Shown: piece by piece, positions 39,776-49,267 of the stretch
Layout: each line of letters starts with the position of its first letter
Numbering within the stretch: the first letter of the stretch is position 1
Assembly: GCA_013141015.1 (NCBI GenBank)
Contig: JABFRT010000016.1
Coordinates: 1 to 59,553, forward strand
Length of the DNA: 59,553 nucleotides
DNA from: Hyphomicrobium sp.
Lineage (GTDB): Bacteria > Pseudomonadota > Alphaproteobacteria > Rhizobiales > Hyphomicrobiaceae
Reading direction: 5' to 3'
The notes under the pieces: model-generated
Databases searched by the model: none
What the model was told of the DNA's origin: nothing
What the model saw: only the letters and a program-made list of their open reading frames with translations
Position numbers and translations under genes: made by a program

Positions 39776-40744
39776 CTAGGACGCAAAAAATGCGGGCCCA
39801 GATCCAGCAATCAGCGGGTCTATTTTGCCGATGACATTCAAATCGCGCCCTTCATAGTCTATGGCCAGCAACACGGCGCGAATGGTTTCCAGCCGGGCGC
39901 GGCGCTGATCATTCGACCGGATCACGAGCCACGGGGCAATCGCTGTATGGGTGAAGCGGAACATGTCTTGTTGCGCGTCTGAGTACGCGTCATATTTTTC
40001 GAGCGCTGCTATATCGACGTCGGACAGCTTCCATTGCTTCAGCGGGTTATGGCGGCGCTGGTGAAAGCGCTTCAGTTGCATTTCGCGGCCCATCGACAGG
40101 TAGAATTTGAAAAAGCGGATGCCGTCGCGCACCAGCAGTCCTTCGAATTCGGGCGCTTCACGTAAGAACGTCGCCAATTGATTGGCGTCGCAGAAGCCCA
40201 TCACCCGCTCGACGCCTGCGCGATTGTACCACGAGCGGTCGAACAACACGATTTCGCCAGCGGTTGGAAGGTGTGCGGCATAGCGCTGGAAATACAGTTG
40301 GCCGCGCTCGGTCTCCGTCGGTTTTGTCAGCGCGACGGTGCGCGTATGGCGCGGATTAAGGTGGGCGTTAAACGCCTTGATGCACGATCCCTTACCGGCG
40401 CCGTCGCGGCCCTCATACAAAATAAGAATGCGGCCGCGCGTTTTGATGTTGTGGGTCTGCAGCTTGACGAGTTCGATCTGCAGCAGCTGCAATTGTTCTT
40501 CGAAATCTTCGCGCTTCATCCGCTTGTCGTAGGGATAGCCACCGGATGTCATGGCGGCCTCGTCGAGGTCTTTTGGAAATTTCGGATCGTCGAGCGAGAA
40601 CCCTTTGGGAAGGCTGGCGGACTTTTCACCCGCAGACTTTGCTGCTGGTGCAATGGCGCTGAGCGCGCTGGCCGGACCGGCGTTTTGCGATGCGGCCTTG
40701 TCGCCGTTCTTGTCGCCATTCTTGTCTTTGCTGCTCTTGGCCAT
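39776..40744 (-). CDS. ppk2: Polyphosphate kinase 2
   Basis: This 322-residue PPK2-family enzyme uses polyphosphate to phosphorylate nucleoside diphosphates or monophosphates. After a Lys/Ala-rich tail of about 65 residues come GGYPYDKRMKREDFEEQL, Walker A EGRDGAGKGS (111-120), PTETERGQLYFQRY, the Walker B/lid motif FDRSWYNRAGVERVMGFC and PLKQWKLSDVD. The long single-domain form fits the class I type. It is convergent with the unknown gene before it. Confidence 0.95.
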   Translation of the reverse strand: MAKSSKDKNGDKNGDKAASQNAGPASALSAIAPAAKSAGEKSASLPKGFSLDDPKFPKDLDEAAMTSGGYPYDKRMKREDFEEQLQLLQIELVKLQTHNIKTRGRILILYEGRDGAGKGSCIKAFNAHLNPRHTRTVALTKPTETERGQLYFQRYAAHLPTAGEIVLFDRSWYNRAGVERVMGFCDANQLATFLREAPEFEGLLVRDGIRFFKFYLSMGREMQLKRFHQRRHNPLKQWKLSDVDIAALEKYDAYSDAQQDMFRFTHTAIAPWLVIRSNDQRRARLETIRAVLLAIDYEGRDLNVIGKIDPLIAGSGPAFFAS

Positions 40745-40834
40745 TGCTCGCCCATCCCTGTTCGAAGTGGCGTCAACGGTAGCACGCAGTGGGCGGCGCG
40801 GTCATGGGGGTGGGCCAACGTGTTTAAGCGCCTG

Positions 40835-40877
40835 CAAAAAAAGACCGGCAGCGCCCCCGCGGCTGCCGGTCTTTTTT
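40835..40877 (-). terminator. Bidirectional terminator after gcrA
   Basis: AAAAAAGACCGGCAGC pairs with GGCTGCCGGTCTTTTTT with loop GCCCCCGC. Runs of T follow the stem on both strands. It most clearly serves gcrA, which ends about 60 bases away on the minus strand. Confidence 0.9.
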
Positions 40878-40934
40878 CCCCTGAAACCGGAACTCCCCCG
40901 TTCCGGCCCCGTAATGACGTTCTGCCGGCGCGCG

Positions 40935-41486
40935 TTAGGCGCGTTCCTTTTCTGGAACCGGAGCGTGTGTAATCGCAATCGGCATCTCGACTTCGGTGCG
41001 CTCGCGGCGGCGCGGCACGGCCGGCTGGAAAGCCCGGCGGGCGTGATGCTCGCAATACGGCAGCAGCGGAACCTTGGTCTTGCCGCAGAAGTGGAAGTCA
41101 GCCATCTGCGGGTCGCCGATCGGCCAGCGGCAGCTGCACTCGGTCAGCGTCTGAATGGTTTTGCGCTCGGCGAGCGGGATCACGATCTCTTCCGCAGGCG
41201 GCACGTAGGCTTCGCCTTCGCCCGTAAAGAGGCCACGCACTGCTGGATTTCCAGCAACCGCGAAGCGCGGCTTGTTGGCTGTGCGCTTGGCATTGGCCAT
41301 GCGGGTGCGCGGCCGGTGTGTTTTCATGCGCGAGGTCGTTGCGCGGCCTGAAAGACCGAGGCGGTGCACTTTGCCGATCACGGCATTGCGCGTCACGCTG
41401 CCCAATCGTCCGGCGATCTGAGAGGCGCTGAGCCCTTCCGACCAGAGCTTCTTCAAAAGCTCAACCCGTTCATCGTTCCAAGACAT
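40935..41486 (-). CDS. gcrA: Cell-cycle transcription regulator GcrA
   Basis: This 183-residue GcrA protein binds RNA polymerase sigma70 holoenzyme and GANTC-methylated promoters to activate cell-cycle genes. The N-terminal helix-turn-helix MSWNDERVELLKKLWSEGLS...SQIAGRLG...TRNAVIGKVHRLGLSGR is typical. The C-terminal part has the CSCRWPIGDPQMADFHFCG...YCEHHARRAF motif with conserved cysteines. ATG 41486 is chosen because the family starts there, although the frame is open for 80 further codons; GGGAG lies upstream. Confidence 0.95.
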   Translation of the reverse strand: MSWNDERVELLKKLWSEGLSASQIAGRLGSVTRNAVIGKVHRLGLSGRATTSRMKTHRPRTRMANAKRTANKPRFAVAGNPAVRGLFTGEGEAYVPPAEEIVIPLAERKTIQTLTECSCRWPIGDPQMADFHFCGKTKVPLLPYCEHHARRAFQPAVPRRRERTEVEMPIAITHAPVPEKERA

Positions 41487-42017
41487 CCGTAGATCGCTCC
41501 CTGTCCGGCCGCGTGAAAATGCGGCGGTGCGCCCCCCGGCGCCCGCAGTCGAACGGCAGTGATCGATATCCTGGAAGTTGCGCGCACAACGGTGCGCACA
41601 GCGAGCCAAGGGAGGACGATCCCAGCCGGGTACAAACGCATGAACTTGGAGAACGCAAACAGACGTGCCGGATGACGCGGGCCGCTCACAACAGGAGCAC
41701 CCAGGGCACGGACTGGTCCTACTCACAGACGAGGAGGGGTGCGCAGATCAGAACCGGGCACCGCCACATCTCGTGGACCGTCGAGGGGTAAATTACTACA
41801 GGCTGAATCCCGTCTACAAGGCGAGCTTTATAATAACGGGGGCATTGACAGGGAGACGTTGCTGGCTTGCCACAGAATGATTCGTAACGGTGGATATGTC
41901 GGTATAGTGCGCGGAAGCTTTTTGACTTTGCCGCACTCTTCAACCCTGCCATCAATCGTGAGGGAGTAAAATACCGCTGTTTCCAGGCGTTTCCGGGCAT
42001 AGTAGCCCGTCTTCGCG

Positions 42018-42083
42018 TTGACAGAACTAATGTTGAACAGTATCAAGAGTTGTAACGGGCCGCCAGGAATTGGCGGCTTTTTT
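42018..42083 (+). promoter_or_regulatory. argD promoter and 5' hairpin with U-tract
   Basis: TTGACA (42018-42023) and TATCAA (42041-42046) are 17 bases apart. Transcription would begin near 42053, immediately before the perfect stem GCCGCCA (42059-42065) / TGGCGGC (42071-42077) and TTTTTT. So the argD mRNA would start with a terminator-like hairpin, either an attenuator or the end of an upstream short RNA. The rest of the 640-base gap after gcrA (41487-42126) has no convincing gene. Confidence 0.5.
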
Positions 42084-42126
42084 GATTTTCCGCACTTTGT
42101 CTTCTGCATGAGGAAACGCGTTCCCA

Positions 42127-43377
42127 ATGTCCGGGTCACACGCGGCGAAACCGGGAAAAGCCCAGCCCGCCGCCCCCTCGAAGGGCAAACCATTTGACGC
42201 CGTGATGGGCACCTATGCCCGTCAGGACATCGTCTTCGCGCGCGGCGAAGGATCGTGGCTCTATACAACTTCCGGCGATAAATACCTCGATTTTGGTTCG
42301 GGCGTCGCGGTCAACGCGCTCGGCCACGCCCATCCGCGCTTGATCGCAGCTTTGACCGCGCAGGCCAATAAACTCTGGCACACATCTAATCTCTACCGGG
42401 TCGAAGGCCAGGAAGTCCTTGCTGAGCGTCTGACGGAGTTGACCTTCGCTGACCGCGTTTTCTTCTGCAATTCGGGCGCGGAAGCCTGCGAAGGCGCGAT
42501 CAAGATTGCGCGGCGCTATCAATATGTGTCGGGCCATCCGGAGCGCTGGCGCATCATAACGTTCCGCGGCGCATTCCACGGCCGCACGCTGACCACGCTG
42601 GCGGCCGGCGGCAATGAGAAATACTTGGAAGGGTTTGGTCCCGAAGCCGATGGTTTCGATCACGTCGCGTTCGGCGATCATGAGGCTTTGGAGAAAGCCA
42701 TCGGGCCGGAAACGGCGGCGATCATGATTGAGCCGATCCAAGGCGAAGGCGGGGTGCGGCAGGTGCCGCCGCAGTGCCTCGTGGGCTTACGGGAACTGTG
42801 CGACAAGCATGGCCTGCTGCTCGTGCTCGATGAGGTGCAGACCGGCGTTGGCCGCACGGGTAAGCTGTTTGCACACGAGTGGGCCGGTATTACGCCGGAC
42901 GTGATGGCGGTTGCCAAGGGTCTGGGAGGCGGTTTCCCGGTTGGCGCCATACTGGCGACTGCGGAAGCGGCCAAAGGCATGACGGCTGGTACGCACGGCT
43001 CGACGTTTGGCGGCAATCCGCTGGCAATGTCGGTCGCAGGCGCTGTGTTGGATGTCGTGACAGAGTCCGGCTTTCTGGACGACGTACGGACCCGCACGCT
43101 GCGCCTCAAACAAGGCCTGGCGAGCCTCAAGGATCAATTCCCGGACATCGTCGAAGAAGTCCGCGGCGAAGGCTTGCTGTGTGGCTTGAAGATGAAGGCG
43201 CGCGTGCAACCGGCCGATGTGGTGAAAGCCGCGAACGCTGAAAAGCTTCTGCTGGTCGGCGCGGGTGACAATACCGTGCGTATCCTGCCGCCGTTAAACG
43301 TGACCGATGCGGACCTGTCGGAAGGCGTTGAGCGGTTGTCTCGGGCGTTGAGCCGCGTTTCTAAAACCCTGTCCTGA
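42127..43377 (+). CDS. argD: Acetylornithine aminotransferase
   Basis: This 416-residue class-III PLP aminotransferase makes N-acetylornithine in arginine synthesis and can also serve lysine synthesis. Typical motifs are [44 protein letters not shown] and [13 protein letters not shown] with the PLP lysine near 264, then [12 protein letters not shown]. The first 20 residues are an extra Ala/Pro/Lys tail. argF and hslO follow closely on the same strand. Confidence 0.95.
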   Translation: MSGSHAAKPGKAQPAAPSKGKPFDAVMGTYARQDIVFARGEGSWLYTTSGDKYLDFGSGVAVNALGHAHPRLIAALTAQANKLWHTSNLYRVEGQEVLAERLTELTFADRVFFCNSGAEACEGAIKIARRYQYVSGHPERWRIITFRGAFHGRTLTTLAAGGNEKYLEGFGPEADGFDHVAFGDHEALEKAIGPETAAIMIEPIQGEGGVRQVPPQCLVGLRELCDKHGLLLVLDEVQTGVGRTGKLFAHEWAGITPDVMAVAKGLGGGFPVGAILATAEAAKGMTAGTHGSTFGGNPLAMSVAGAVLDVVTESGFLDDVRTRTLRLKQGLASLKDQFPDIVEEVRGEGLLCGLKMKARVQPADVVKAANAEKLLLVGAGDNTVRILPPLNVTDADLSEGVERLSRALSRVSKTLS

Positions 43378-43406
43378 TTTTCCAGATCAAGCGAAGCACG
43401 CACCTC

Positions 43407-44339
43407 ATGGCACCAAAAACCAATCCCCGGCACTTCCTCGATATCTCTGATCTTGATGGCAAGACGCTGCGCCGGATTATCGACGCCGCGCACGCGATGA
43501 AAAAGGCCGGCAAGCGCGTACCAGCGGCGTTGCGCCCGAAAGGCATCGAAGACGCCAATCTGGTGATGATCTTCGAAAAGCCATCGACGCGGACACGGGT
43601 GTCGTTCGACATTGCCATGCGCCAGCTCGGCGGCGGCGCGATTTCGCTGAACAATAGCGATTTGCAGCTCGGCCGCGGCGAGTCCGTTGCCGATACCGCA
43701 CGTGTGCTGTCGCGCTATGCCGACGCGATCATGATCCGCGCTAACGCTCACGATACGCTGCTTGGTCTTGCCGAACACGCGTCAATCCCAGTGATCAACG
43801 GCCTGACGGAAAAGAGCCATCCCTGCCAGATCATGGCCGATATCCAGACGTTTGAAGAGCATCTTGGCCCGATCAAAGGCAAGACTGTTGCTTGGGTTGG
43901 TGATGGCAACAACGTCGCCGTGTCGTGGATGCACGCGGCAGCGCGGTTTGGCTTTACGTTGCGCTTGGCGTGCCCGAAGTCGCTTTATCCGGAAGATGCG
44001 GCCCTCGATTGGGCGCGCTCCGAGAAGGCCGCCATCTCAATTGGCGATGAGCCGGAAAAAGCCGTGCGCGGCGCTGATTGCGTCGTCACCGACACTTGGG
44101 TGTCGATGGGCCAGTCAGATGCCGCCAAGCGCAAGAAGATGCTGGCGCCGTTTGCCGTTGACGCGAAGCTCATGAGCAAGGCCGCCAAGGGCGCGATCTT
44201 CATGCACTGCTTGCCGGCTTACCGCGGTCATGAGGTGTCAGCCGAAGTGATCGACGGGCCGCAATCTGTCATCTGGGACGAAGCCGAAAACCGGCTGCAC
44301 GCGCAAAAGGCCATTCTGGCGTGGTGTCTCGGAGCATAA
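43407..44339 (+). CDS. argF: Ornithine carbamoyltransferase
   Basis: This 310-residue enzyme condenses ornithine with carbamoyl phosphate to citrulline. Carbamoyl phosphate binding is shown by [12 protein letters not shown] (STRTR at 60-64) and by the HPCQ-equivalent [10 protein letters not shown]; ornithine binding shows [12 protein letters not shown]. It starts 30 bases after argD, so the genes form an operon. Confidence 0.97.
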   Translation: MAPKTNPRHFLDISDLDGKTLRRIIDAAHAMKKAGKRVPAALRPKGIEDANLVMIFEKPSTRTRVSFDIAMRQLGGGAISLNNSDLQLGRGESVADTARVLSRYADAIMIRANAHDTLLGLAEHASIPVINGLTEKSHPCQIMADIQTFEEHLGPIKGKTVAWVGDGNNVAVSWMHAAARFGFTLRLACPKSLYPEDAALDWARSEKAAISIGDEPEKAVRGADCVVTDTWVSMGQSDAAKRKKMLAPFAVDAKLMSKAAKGAIFMHCLPAYRGHEVSAEVIDGPQSVIWDEAENRLHAQKAILAWCLGA

Positions 44340-44342
44340 GGG

Positions 44343-45302
44343 ATGGCGGCGCCCGTACATCCCGAACCGGTGCTGACGCTGCCGCCGGATGATGCCGTCA
44401 TCATTTTTCGCACCGTGCGTTCGGGTGTCTTCGGCCGCGTAGTGCGGCTCGGTTCTGTGGCCGATAAAATTCTCAAAGCGCACGGCCTTCCTGAAGTGGG
44501 CGCGCAAGCGCTGGGTGAAGCGCTGGCGCTTGCGGCGCTGCTCGGATCGGCGTTGCCGGGCAAGGGCAACATCGCCGTGCAAACGCGCACCAACGGCTTG
44601 GTGCAAGTTTTGTACGCAGATTGCGAAGCACCTGGACGGTTGCGTGCCTACGCTCGCTTTGATGGCGGTACGCTCGCGGCTTTGAAGCAGAGTGGCCAAA
44701 CGCCTGGTGCCGCGCAGGTGCTCGGCGATGGCCATCTGGCCGTCACCATCGATCCAGGCGATATGGCTGAGCGCTATCAGGGTGTGATCGCCTTAGATCA
44801 CGTTCCACTGGCGCAAGCAGCAGCCACTTATTTCGAAAGCCGCGAGGCGTTGCCGACATTTGTCCGGTTGGCCGTTGCACAGCACTATGCGGGCGCTAAG
44901 GGTGGACTACCGGCTGCCATGTCTTGGCGCGGCGGCGGTATAATGATCCAGAACCCGCAGCCGGAGGCGGACGAAGGCGGCGATGACCCATGGAGCCGGG
45001 TGCGCATGTTAACGGCAACAGTTGAGGATCATGAGTTGCTGGATCCAGCCCTTTCCGCTGAACGGCTGCTATTGCGCCTCTTCCACGAAGAGGGCGTGGT
45101 CATCGACGGGGTTGTGCCACTGACGACCTATTGCAAATGTTCGCGCGAACGCGTGGCGCTTGTGCTGGCGTCGTTCGGTGCCGATGATCTTGAAGATATG
45201 CGCGACGAGACTGGAAAAATCGCAGCCAAGTGCGAGTTTTGCGCTGCTGCGTATGCCTTTGATTTAACCGAATTCCAACCATCGCCAGACGCAGTTCGCT
45301 GA
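44343..45302 (+). CDS. hslO: Redox-regulated chaperone Hsp33
   Basis: This 319-residue holdase becomes active when its zinc-binding cysteines are oxidised. The C terminus shows TYCKCSRERV and CEFCAAAYAFD, the C-x-C...C-x-x-C redox switch. Family motifs GNIAVQTRTNGLVQVLYADCE and GDMAERYQGVIAL are present. Only 3 bases separate it from argF, so it is translated in the same unit; this argF-hslO linkage is common in the order. Confidence 0.96.
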   Translation: MAAPVHPEPVLTLPPDDAVIIFRTVRSGVFGRVVRLGSVADKILKAHGLPEVGAQALGEALALAALLGSALPGKGNIAVQTRTNGLVQVLYADCEAPGRLRAYARFDGGTLAALKQSGQTPGAAQVLGDGHLAVTIDPGDMAERYQGVIALDHVPLAQAAATYFESREALPTFVRLAVAQHYAGAKGGLPAAMSWRGGGIMIQNPQPEADEGGDDPWSRVRMLTATVEDHELLDPALSAERLLLRLFHEEGVVIDGVVPLTTYCKCSRERVALVLASFGADDLEDMRDETGKIAAKCEFCAAAYAFDLTEFQPSPDAVR

Positions 45303-45303
45303 C

Positions 45304-45320
45304 GCCGCCTAGCGGCTTTT
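45304..45320 (+). terminator. Short terminator after hslO
   Basis: GCCGC (45304-45308) pairs with GCGGC (45312-45316) with loop CTA, followed by TTTT. It is short, so efficiency is uncertain, but it lies exactly between the convergent hslO and lipoprotein genes. Confidence 0.45.
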
Positions 45321-45849
45321 ACTGCCGCATGATGCTGTCGTGGCCCTTCTTTTCGCGCGGATCACCGCTTTCCGGCGCCTTGCCCGTTGTATCGAACTGG
45401 GTTTTCGAACGCGCACCCGCGACTTGAGCGCCACTGAGTGAGCAGGTGTTGGCGGTATCCATGAGTTTGAAGGCCGGGTTTGGCCGGTCGACGAATTCAG
45501 CGCGGGTTACTTTGCCGTCGCCGCTGGCGTCGAAGTATTTGCGGTTTGCCGTGTCGAACATGCGGTCCACGGAAACGATGCGGCCCCACTCGCTGTCATC
45601 CACAGCGTCGTCGCGGTTGGCGTCTGCGCCGTTGAACAACTCGGTGGCGTAGGCTTTCCACTCGTCGCAGGTCACATTGTTATCGCGGTTGCGGTCCCAG
45701 CTGCCTGCCGCCATCAAGAATACGCGGTCGGTGTCGGATACGGACTTTGAGCCGGTGATCGACCCGATGGCACTCATCGGCGACGAAGAGCATGCGCCGA
45801 GTGACAGCAGGGCTGCAAGTGCGATGGCGGATGGAAACGTGCGCGTCAT
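45319..45849 (-). CDS. EF-hand lipoprotein
   Basis: This 176-residue protein has a signal peptide with lipobox LGAC (Cys near 20). Three calcium-binding-like loops follow: DRNRDNNVTCDEW, DANRDDAVDDSEW and DASGDGKVTRAEF, each in EF-hand spacing. The C terminus is Ser/Thr/Lys-rich. It probably binds calcium in the periplasm. The start ATG 45849 is preferred over the slightly longer frame because of the signal peptide. Confidence 0.8.
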   Translation of the reverse strand: MTRTFPSAIALAALLSLGACSSSPMSAIGSITGSKSVSDTDRVFLMAAGSWDRNRDNNVTCDEWKAYATELFNGADANRDDAVDDSEWGRIVSVDRMFDTANRKYFDASGDGKVTRAEFVDRPNPAFKLMDTANTCSLSGAQVAGARSKTQFDTTGKAPESGDPREKKGHDSIMRQ

Positions 45850-46087
45850 GGAGCAGGCTCTCAATCTTTTGGGCTTCTTCTGGCGTTATCTGTCGCATGT
45901 CGTAAGCTCAAAAATGCGTCCAGCCCACGGCGGGGGCAGAAATTCACGTGGGAATAGTTTATTCGGGCGCCGCCGTGTCGCATCGGTGTCACACGTCCGC
46001 GGACAGCTAACGGGCTTGAATCCCTCGGTATTTCTGGCAAAACCTCAGTCAGAGCCAATTTAGGGTTAAGCTGAGCGGGGAATTCCT

Positions 46088-46277
46088 GTGCCCAATGTCC
46101 TGATCCTTTGCACGGCCAACTCGCCGGCGACGAGCGCTGTAGTTAATGTGCTGATCACGATATTCGGGCCGCTGGCAGGCGCGCAATTTAAGTCCTGAAG
46201 TTGCGGTGTCACGCGGGCTGACAGCAACGCGTTCGCCGGCCTCGCCGTTGGCGGCTGGCTCTTTAAGCAGGACTGAG
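46088..46277 (+). pseudogene. Relic of an arsenate reductase (ArsC, LMW-phosphatase type)
   Basis: The frame starting at GTG 46088 reads VPNVLILCTANSPATS, close to the family start NVLFLCTGNSARS of thioredoxin-coupled ArsC. It goes on with FGPLAGAQFKS and then a stop at 46196. Beyond the stop the same frame continues SCGVTRADSNAFA, similar to the SAGS...NPFA stretch of that family. The phosphate loop is altered and there is an internal stop, so it cannot make a working enzyme. This explains part of the 415-base gap before argE; the rest (45865-46087) shows nothing. Confidence 0.45.
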
Positions 46278-46279
46278 GC

Positions 46280-47449
46280 TCAGCCTTCGGCCCAATCCCC
46301 AAGCCGGCCGAGAAACGCCATGCACTTGGCGATCTCGCTTACCGCAATCCATTCGTTCGCCGTGTGTGCCTGTGCGATGTCGCCCGGTCCGCAGACGATG
46401 GAGGCTGAGCCGGCATCTTGGAACAGCCCGGCTTCGGTTGCGTAGGAAACGGCGTGGGTCTTGTTGGCTTCAGCGAGTTTCAAAGTCAACGCGACGATCT
46501 CGGAGGCGGCATCAACGCCGAATGGCGGCACGCTATTGGCGCGGATGATTGTGATCTCTGATTCAGGGGCGATAGCCTGCATTTGCGGTAAGCAAGCGGT
46601 CTCTGCGAATGCGCGCAAGCGCCGTTCGATCGCACCGGTATCGAGGCCCGGAATGGACCGTACCTCAAAGCCAAAGCGGCAGGTGACGGGGATAATGTTC
46701 GATGCTGTGCCACCTTCGAGTTTGGTCACTTGCAGCGTTGCGTAGGGTGGGTCGAAGCGCTCGTCGCGCGCGGAAACCTTCAAGCCTGCTTCGATCTGTT
46801 CAAGTTCGGCGATCAGCCGCGTGGCATATGAGATAGCGTTGACGCCGAGGTGGGCCATGCTGGAGTGGACGGCGCGGCCGGTAACCTCGACCTGCCAGCG
46901 GACCGGTCCCTTATGGGCATCGACAACCTGCATGGATGTCGGCTCGCCGACAATCGTGAGACGCGGCTTTGGCAAGGTCTTGCCGAATTCGGCGATCATC
47001 GGACGCACGCCGAGGCAGCCGATTTCTTCGTCATAGGATAACGCCAGATGGATCGGTGTATTCAACTTGCGCTGTTTAAAGTCCGGCACAGCCGCGAGAC
47101 TGCAGGCGAGAAAGCCCTTCATATCGCAGGTGCCGCGGCCGTAGTGTTTGTCGCCCGTGGTGCGCAGTGTGAACGGATCGCTATCCCAGGCTTGGCCATC
47201 GACCGGAACAACATCGGTATGAGCGGAGAGCGCAATGCCGCCCTTGCCGTCCGGTCCAATCGTCGCGAAAAGGCAGGCTTTGTCGCCCTCGGCAGACGGC
47301 ACGCGCGTCGCAGTGACGCCGTGCTGCAGCAGGTAATCTTCAACGAACGCGACGAGTTCCAGATTGCTCTTATGGCTGGTCGTGTCGAACGCCACAAGGC
47401 GGGCGAGCAACTCTTCAGCTGTGTAGATCGGGCCGCGTTTCGCTGTCAT
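46280..47449 (-). CDS. argE: Acetylornithine deacetylase
   Basis: This 389-residue M20-family zinc hydrolase removes the acetyl group from N-acetylornithine. Zinc and catalytic motifs are SAHTDVVPVDGQAW, GRGTCDMKGFLA and SYDEEIGCLGV, followed by the VGEPTSM motif. ATG 47449 is preferred to a TTG six codons upstream. The gene is convergent with the arsC relic and shares its strand with apaG and metZ, which follow upstream. Confidence 0.9.
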   Translation of the reverse strand: MTAKRGPIYTAEELLARLVAFDTTSHKSNLELVAFVEDYLLQHGVTATRVPSAEGDKACLFATIGPDGKGGIALSAHTDVVPVDGQAWDSDPFTLRTTGDKHYGRGTCDMKGFLACSLAAVPDFKQRKLNTPIHLALSYDEEIGCLGVRPMIAEFGKTLPKPRLTIVGEPTSMQVVDAHKGPVRWQVEVTGRAVHSSMAHLGVNAISYATRLIAELEQIEAGLKVSARDERFDPPYATLQVTKLEGGTASNIIPVTCRFGFEVRSIPGLDTGAIERRLRAFAETACLPQMQAIAPESEITIIRANSVPPFGVDAASEIVALTLKLAEANKTHAVSYATEAGLFQDAGSASIVCGPGDIAQAHTANEWIAVSEIAKCMAFLGRLGDWAEG

Positions 47450-47489
47450 CGCATTCCGGTCAATCAATATATCGTTGCGCTTGCGCCGC

Positions 47490-47942
47490 TCAGTTCATGC
47501 TGCGCTGAGTATAGGGGCTGTCGAGAGAGAACGCCGGAATGGCAACGTCAAACAATAAGCCCGCTTCGTCCGCCATCTGATAGCTGCCGACCATAATGCC
47601 TTGCGGTGTTTTTAATGGGCAGCCCGACGTGTAGTTGAACGATCCGCCGGGCGGTATCGACGGCGTTTGACCAACTACGCCCGGGCCGCGCACTTCCTCG
47701 GTGCGGCCGAGGCCATCCGTGATCCGCCACGTGCGTGTCTTGAGTTGAACCGTTTCAACGCCGTCGTTGTTGATCTCTACCGCGTAGGACCAGACGAAAT
47801 GGCTGTCCTCCGGTGAGGATTGATCGTCGAGATATTTCGGTTCCACGCGAATGCGAATGCCCCGCGTTACAGCCTGATAGGCGTGCGGCTCAGCTTCCTT
47901 GATGGCCTTCTTGCGTGACGACGCCGGTGTGGTCTTTTTCAT
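47490..47942 (-). CDS. apaG: ApaG protein
   Basis: This 150-residue ApaG-domain protein has the fibronectin-like pattern GIRIRVEPKYL...FVWSYAVEINNDG, QLKTRTWRITDGLGR, VRGPGVVGQTPSIPPGGSFNYTSGCPL and GIMVGSYQM. An extra basic tail of about 20 residues is at the start. ApaG is linked to Co2+/Mg2+ tolerance in other bacteria, but its biochemical role is not settled. It ends 7 bases beyond the metZ stop, suggesting an operon with metZ. Confidence 0.95.
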   Translation of the reverse strand: MKKTTPASSRKKAIKEAEPHAYQAVTRGIRIRVEPKYLDDQSSPEDSHFVWSYAVEINNDGVETVQLKTRTWRITDGLGRTEEVRGPGVVGQTPSIPPGGSFNYTSGCPLKTPQGIMVGSYQMADEAGLLFDVAIPAFSLDSPYTQRSMN

Positions 47943-47949
47943 GTTGTTC

Positions 47950-49158
47950 TCAACTGCGGGCGGCGGCGAGCGCCGTACTCAAATCATCGATCAAATCGCT
48001 TGCTGCCTCAAGGCCGACGGACAGGCGGATCAAGCCGTCGCTGATGCCAAGCTCGGTGCGTTGTTCAGGCGTCAGTTTGAAGTGCGTTGTGGTGGCTGGA
48101 TGGGTGACAAGGCTCTTGGCGTCGCCAAGGTTGTTGGAGATTTTGACCAGGCGCATAGCGTTCAAACAGCGGAACGCACCTGCTTTGCCGCCGGCGACCT
48201 CAAACGACACCATCTGTCCGCCGCCCGGCATTTGGGCCTGCGCCAACGCCGCCTGCGGGTGGTCGGCGCGACCTGGATAAATGACGCGGGTGACGTTTTG
48301 CTCTTTAGCCAAGGCGTTTGCGACCAGCAGGGCCGTATCACACTGCGCTTTGATGCGTAGCGGCATGGTCTCAAGGCCTTTCAGCATTACCCAGGCGTTG
48401 AACGGGCTCATCGACGGGCCGGTCTGGCGCACCCAGTCTTGCAGGTGCTTGGTCAGAAAATCGGTCGAGCACAGCACAGCGCCGCCGAGGCAGCGGCCCT
48501 GGCCGTCGATATGTTTGGTTGTTGAATAGACGACGATGTCGGCGCCAAGCGCCAACGGGCGCTGCAACATCGGGGTTGCAAACACATTATCGACAATCGA
48601 CAAAATGCCGTTGTCGCGGGCAATTTTGCAGACGCTCTTGATATCGACGAGTTCCAGCGTCGGGTTCGATGGCGTCTCGAAGAAGAACATCTTGGTATTG
48701 GGGCGGACGGCGGCGCGCCACTGATCAAGATCCCGGCCATCGACCAGCGTGCATTCAACGCCAAAGCGCGGGCACAGCGTCTCGACGATATAGCGGCACG
48801 AGCCAAACAGCGCGCGGGCCGCGACCACGTGATCGCCTGTCTTCACATAAGAAAGGATCGATGCGGTGACGGCGGCCATGCCGGTCGCGGTGGCGCGGCA
48901 CTCCTCAGCGCCTTCGAACATTTTTAAGCGGTCTTCGAACATCGAAACGGTCGGGTTGCCGAAGCGCGAATATTGGTATCCCGGATCTTCATTTTTGAAG
49001 CGGGCTTCGGCCTGCTCGGCGCTTGTGTAGACAAACCCTTGCGTCAGAAACACTGCTTCGGACGTCTCGCCGAACTGCGAGCGCAATACGCCGCCATGCA
49101 CCAATTGCGTCTCAGGACGCCAGCCGTTGGACGGATCTTTTTTGCTATTCTGTGTCAT
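47950..49158 (-). CDS. metZ: O-succinylhomoserine sulfhydrylase
   Basis: This 402-residue Cys/Met-metabolism PLP enzyme makes homocysteine from O-succinylhomoserine and sulfide. Motifs include LTQGFVYTSAEQAEARF, YSRFGNPTVSMFE, ATGMAAVTASIL, and the PLP lysine in VVYSTTKHIDGQGR. ATG 49158 fits the family start; the longer frame upstream overlaps the terminator. It is preceded by a SAM-II riboswitch, so methionine synthesis is shut off by S-adenosylmethionine. Confidence 0.94.
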   Translation of the reverse strand: MTQNSKKDPSNGWRPETQLVHGGVLRSQFGETSEAVFLTQGFVYTSAEQAEARFKNEDPGYQYSRFGNPTVSMFEDRLKMFEGAEECRATATGMAAVTASILSYVKTGDHVVAARALFGSCRYIVETLCPRFGVECTLVDGRDLDQWRAAVRPNTKMFFFETPSNPTLELVDIKSVCKIARDNGILSIVDNVFATPMLQRPLALGADIVVYSTTKHIDGQGRCLGGAVLCSTDFLTKHLQDWVRQTGPSMSPFNAWVMLKGLETMPLRIKAQCDTALLVANALAKEQNVTRVIYPGRADHPQAALAQAQMPGGGQMVSFEVAGGKAGAFRCLNAMRLVKISNNLGDAKSLVTHPATTTHFKLTPEQRTELGISDGLIRLSVGLEAASDLIDDLSTALAAARS

Positions 49159-49199
49159 GCGCACCAGTGCCCCAGTCAGTTGTGTCCGAAATTCCGGCA

Positions 49200-49244
49200 A
49201 TAAAAAACCCGGCGTTCCCATGCTGCCGGACTGCAAAAGCCGGG
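49200..49244 (-). terminator. Riboswitch-controlled terminator before metZ
   Basis: On the minus strand CCCGGC (49244-49239) pairs with GCCGGG (49213-49208), followed by TTTTTTATT. Bases of the intervening segment could form an alternative pairing. It lies between the SAM-II element and metZ, so ligand binding most likely decides whether transcription reaches metZ. Confidence 0.75.
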
Positions 49245-49267
49245 CGCGGGAAACCGGGGGCGCACAC

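Noticed and set aside
46206-46445. A plus-strand frame overlapping the end of argE
   Set aside because: It runs antisense through the argE C terminus, has no ribosome-binding site and resembles nothing; only the short arsC-like relic before it deserves mention.
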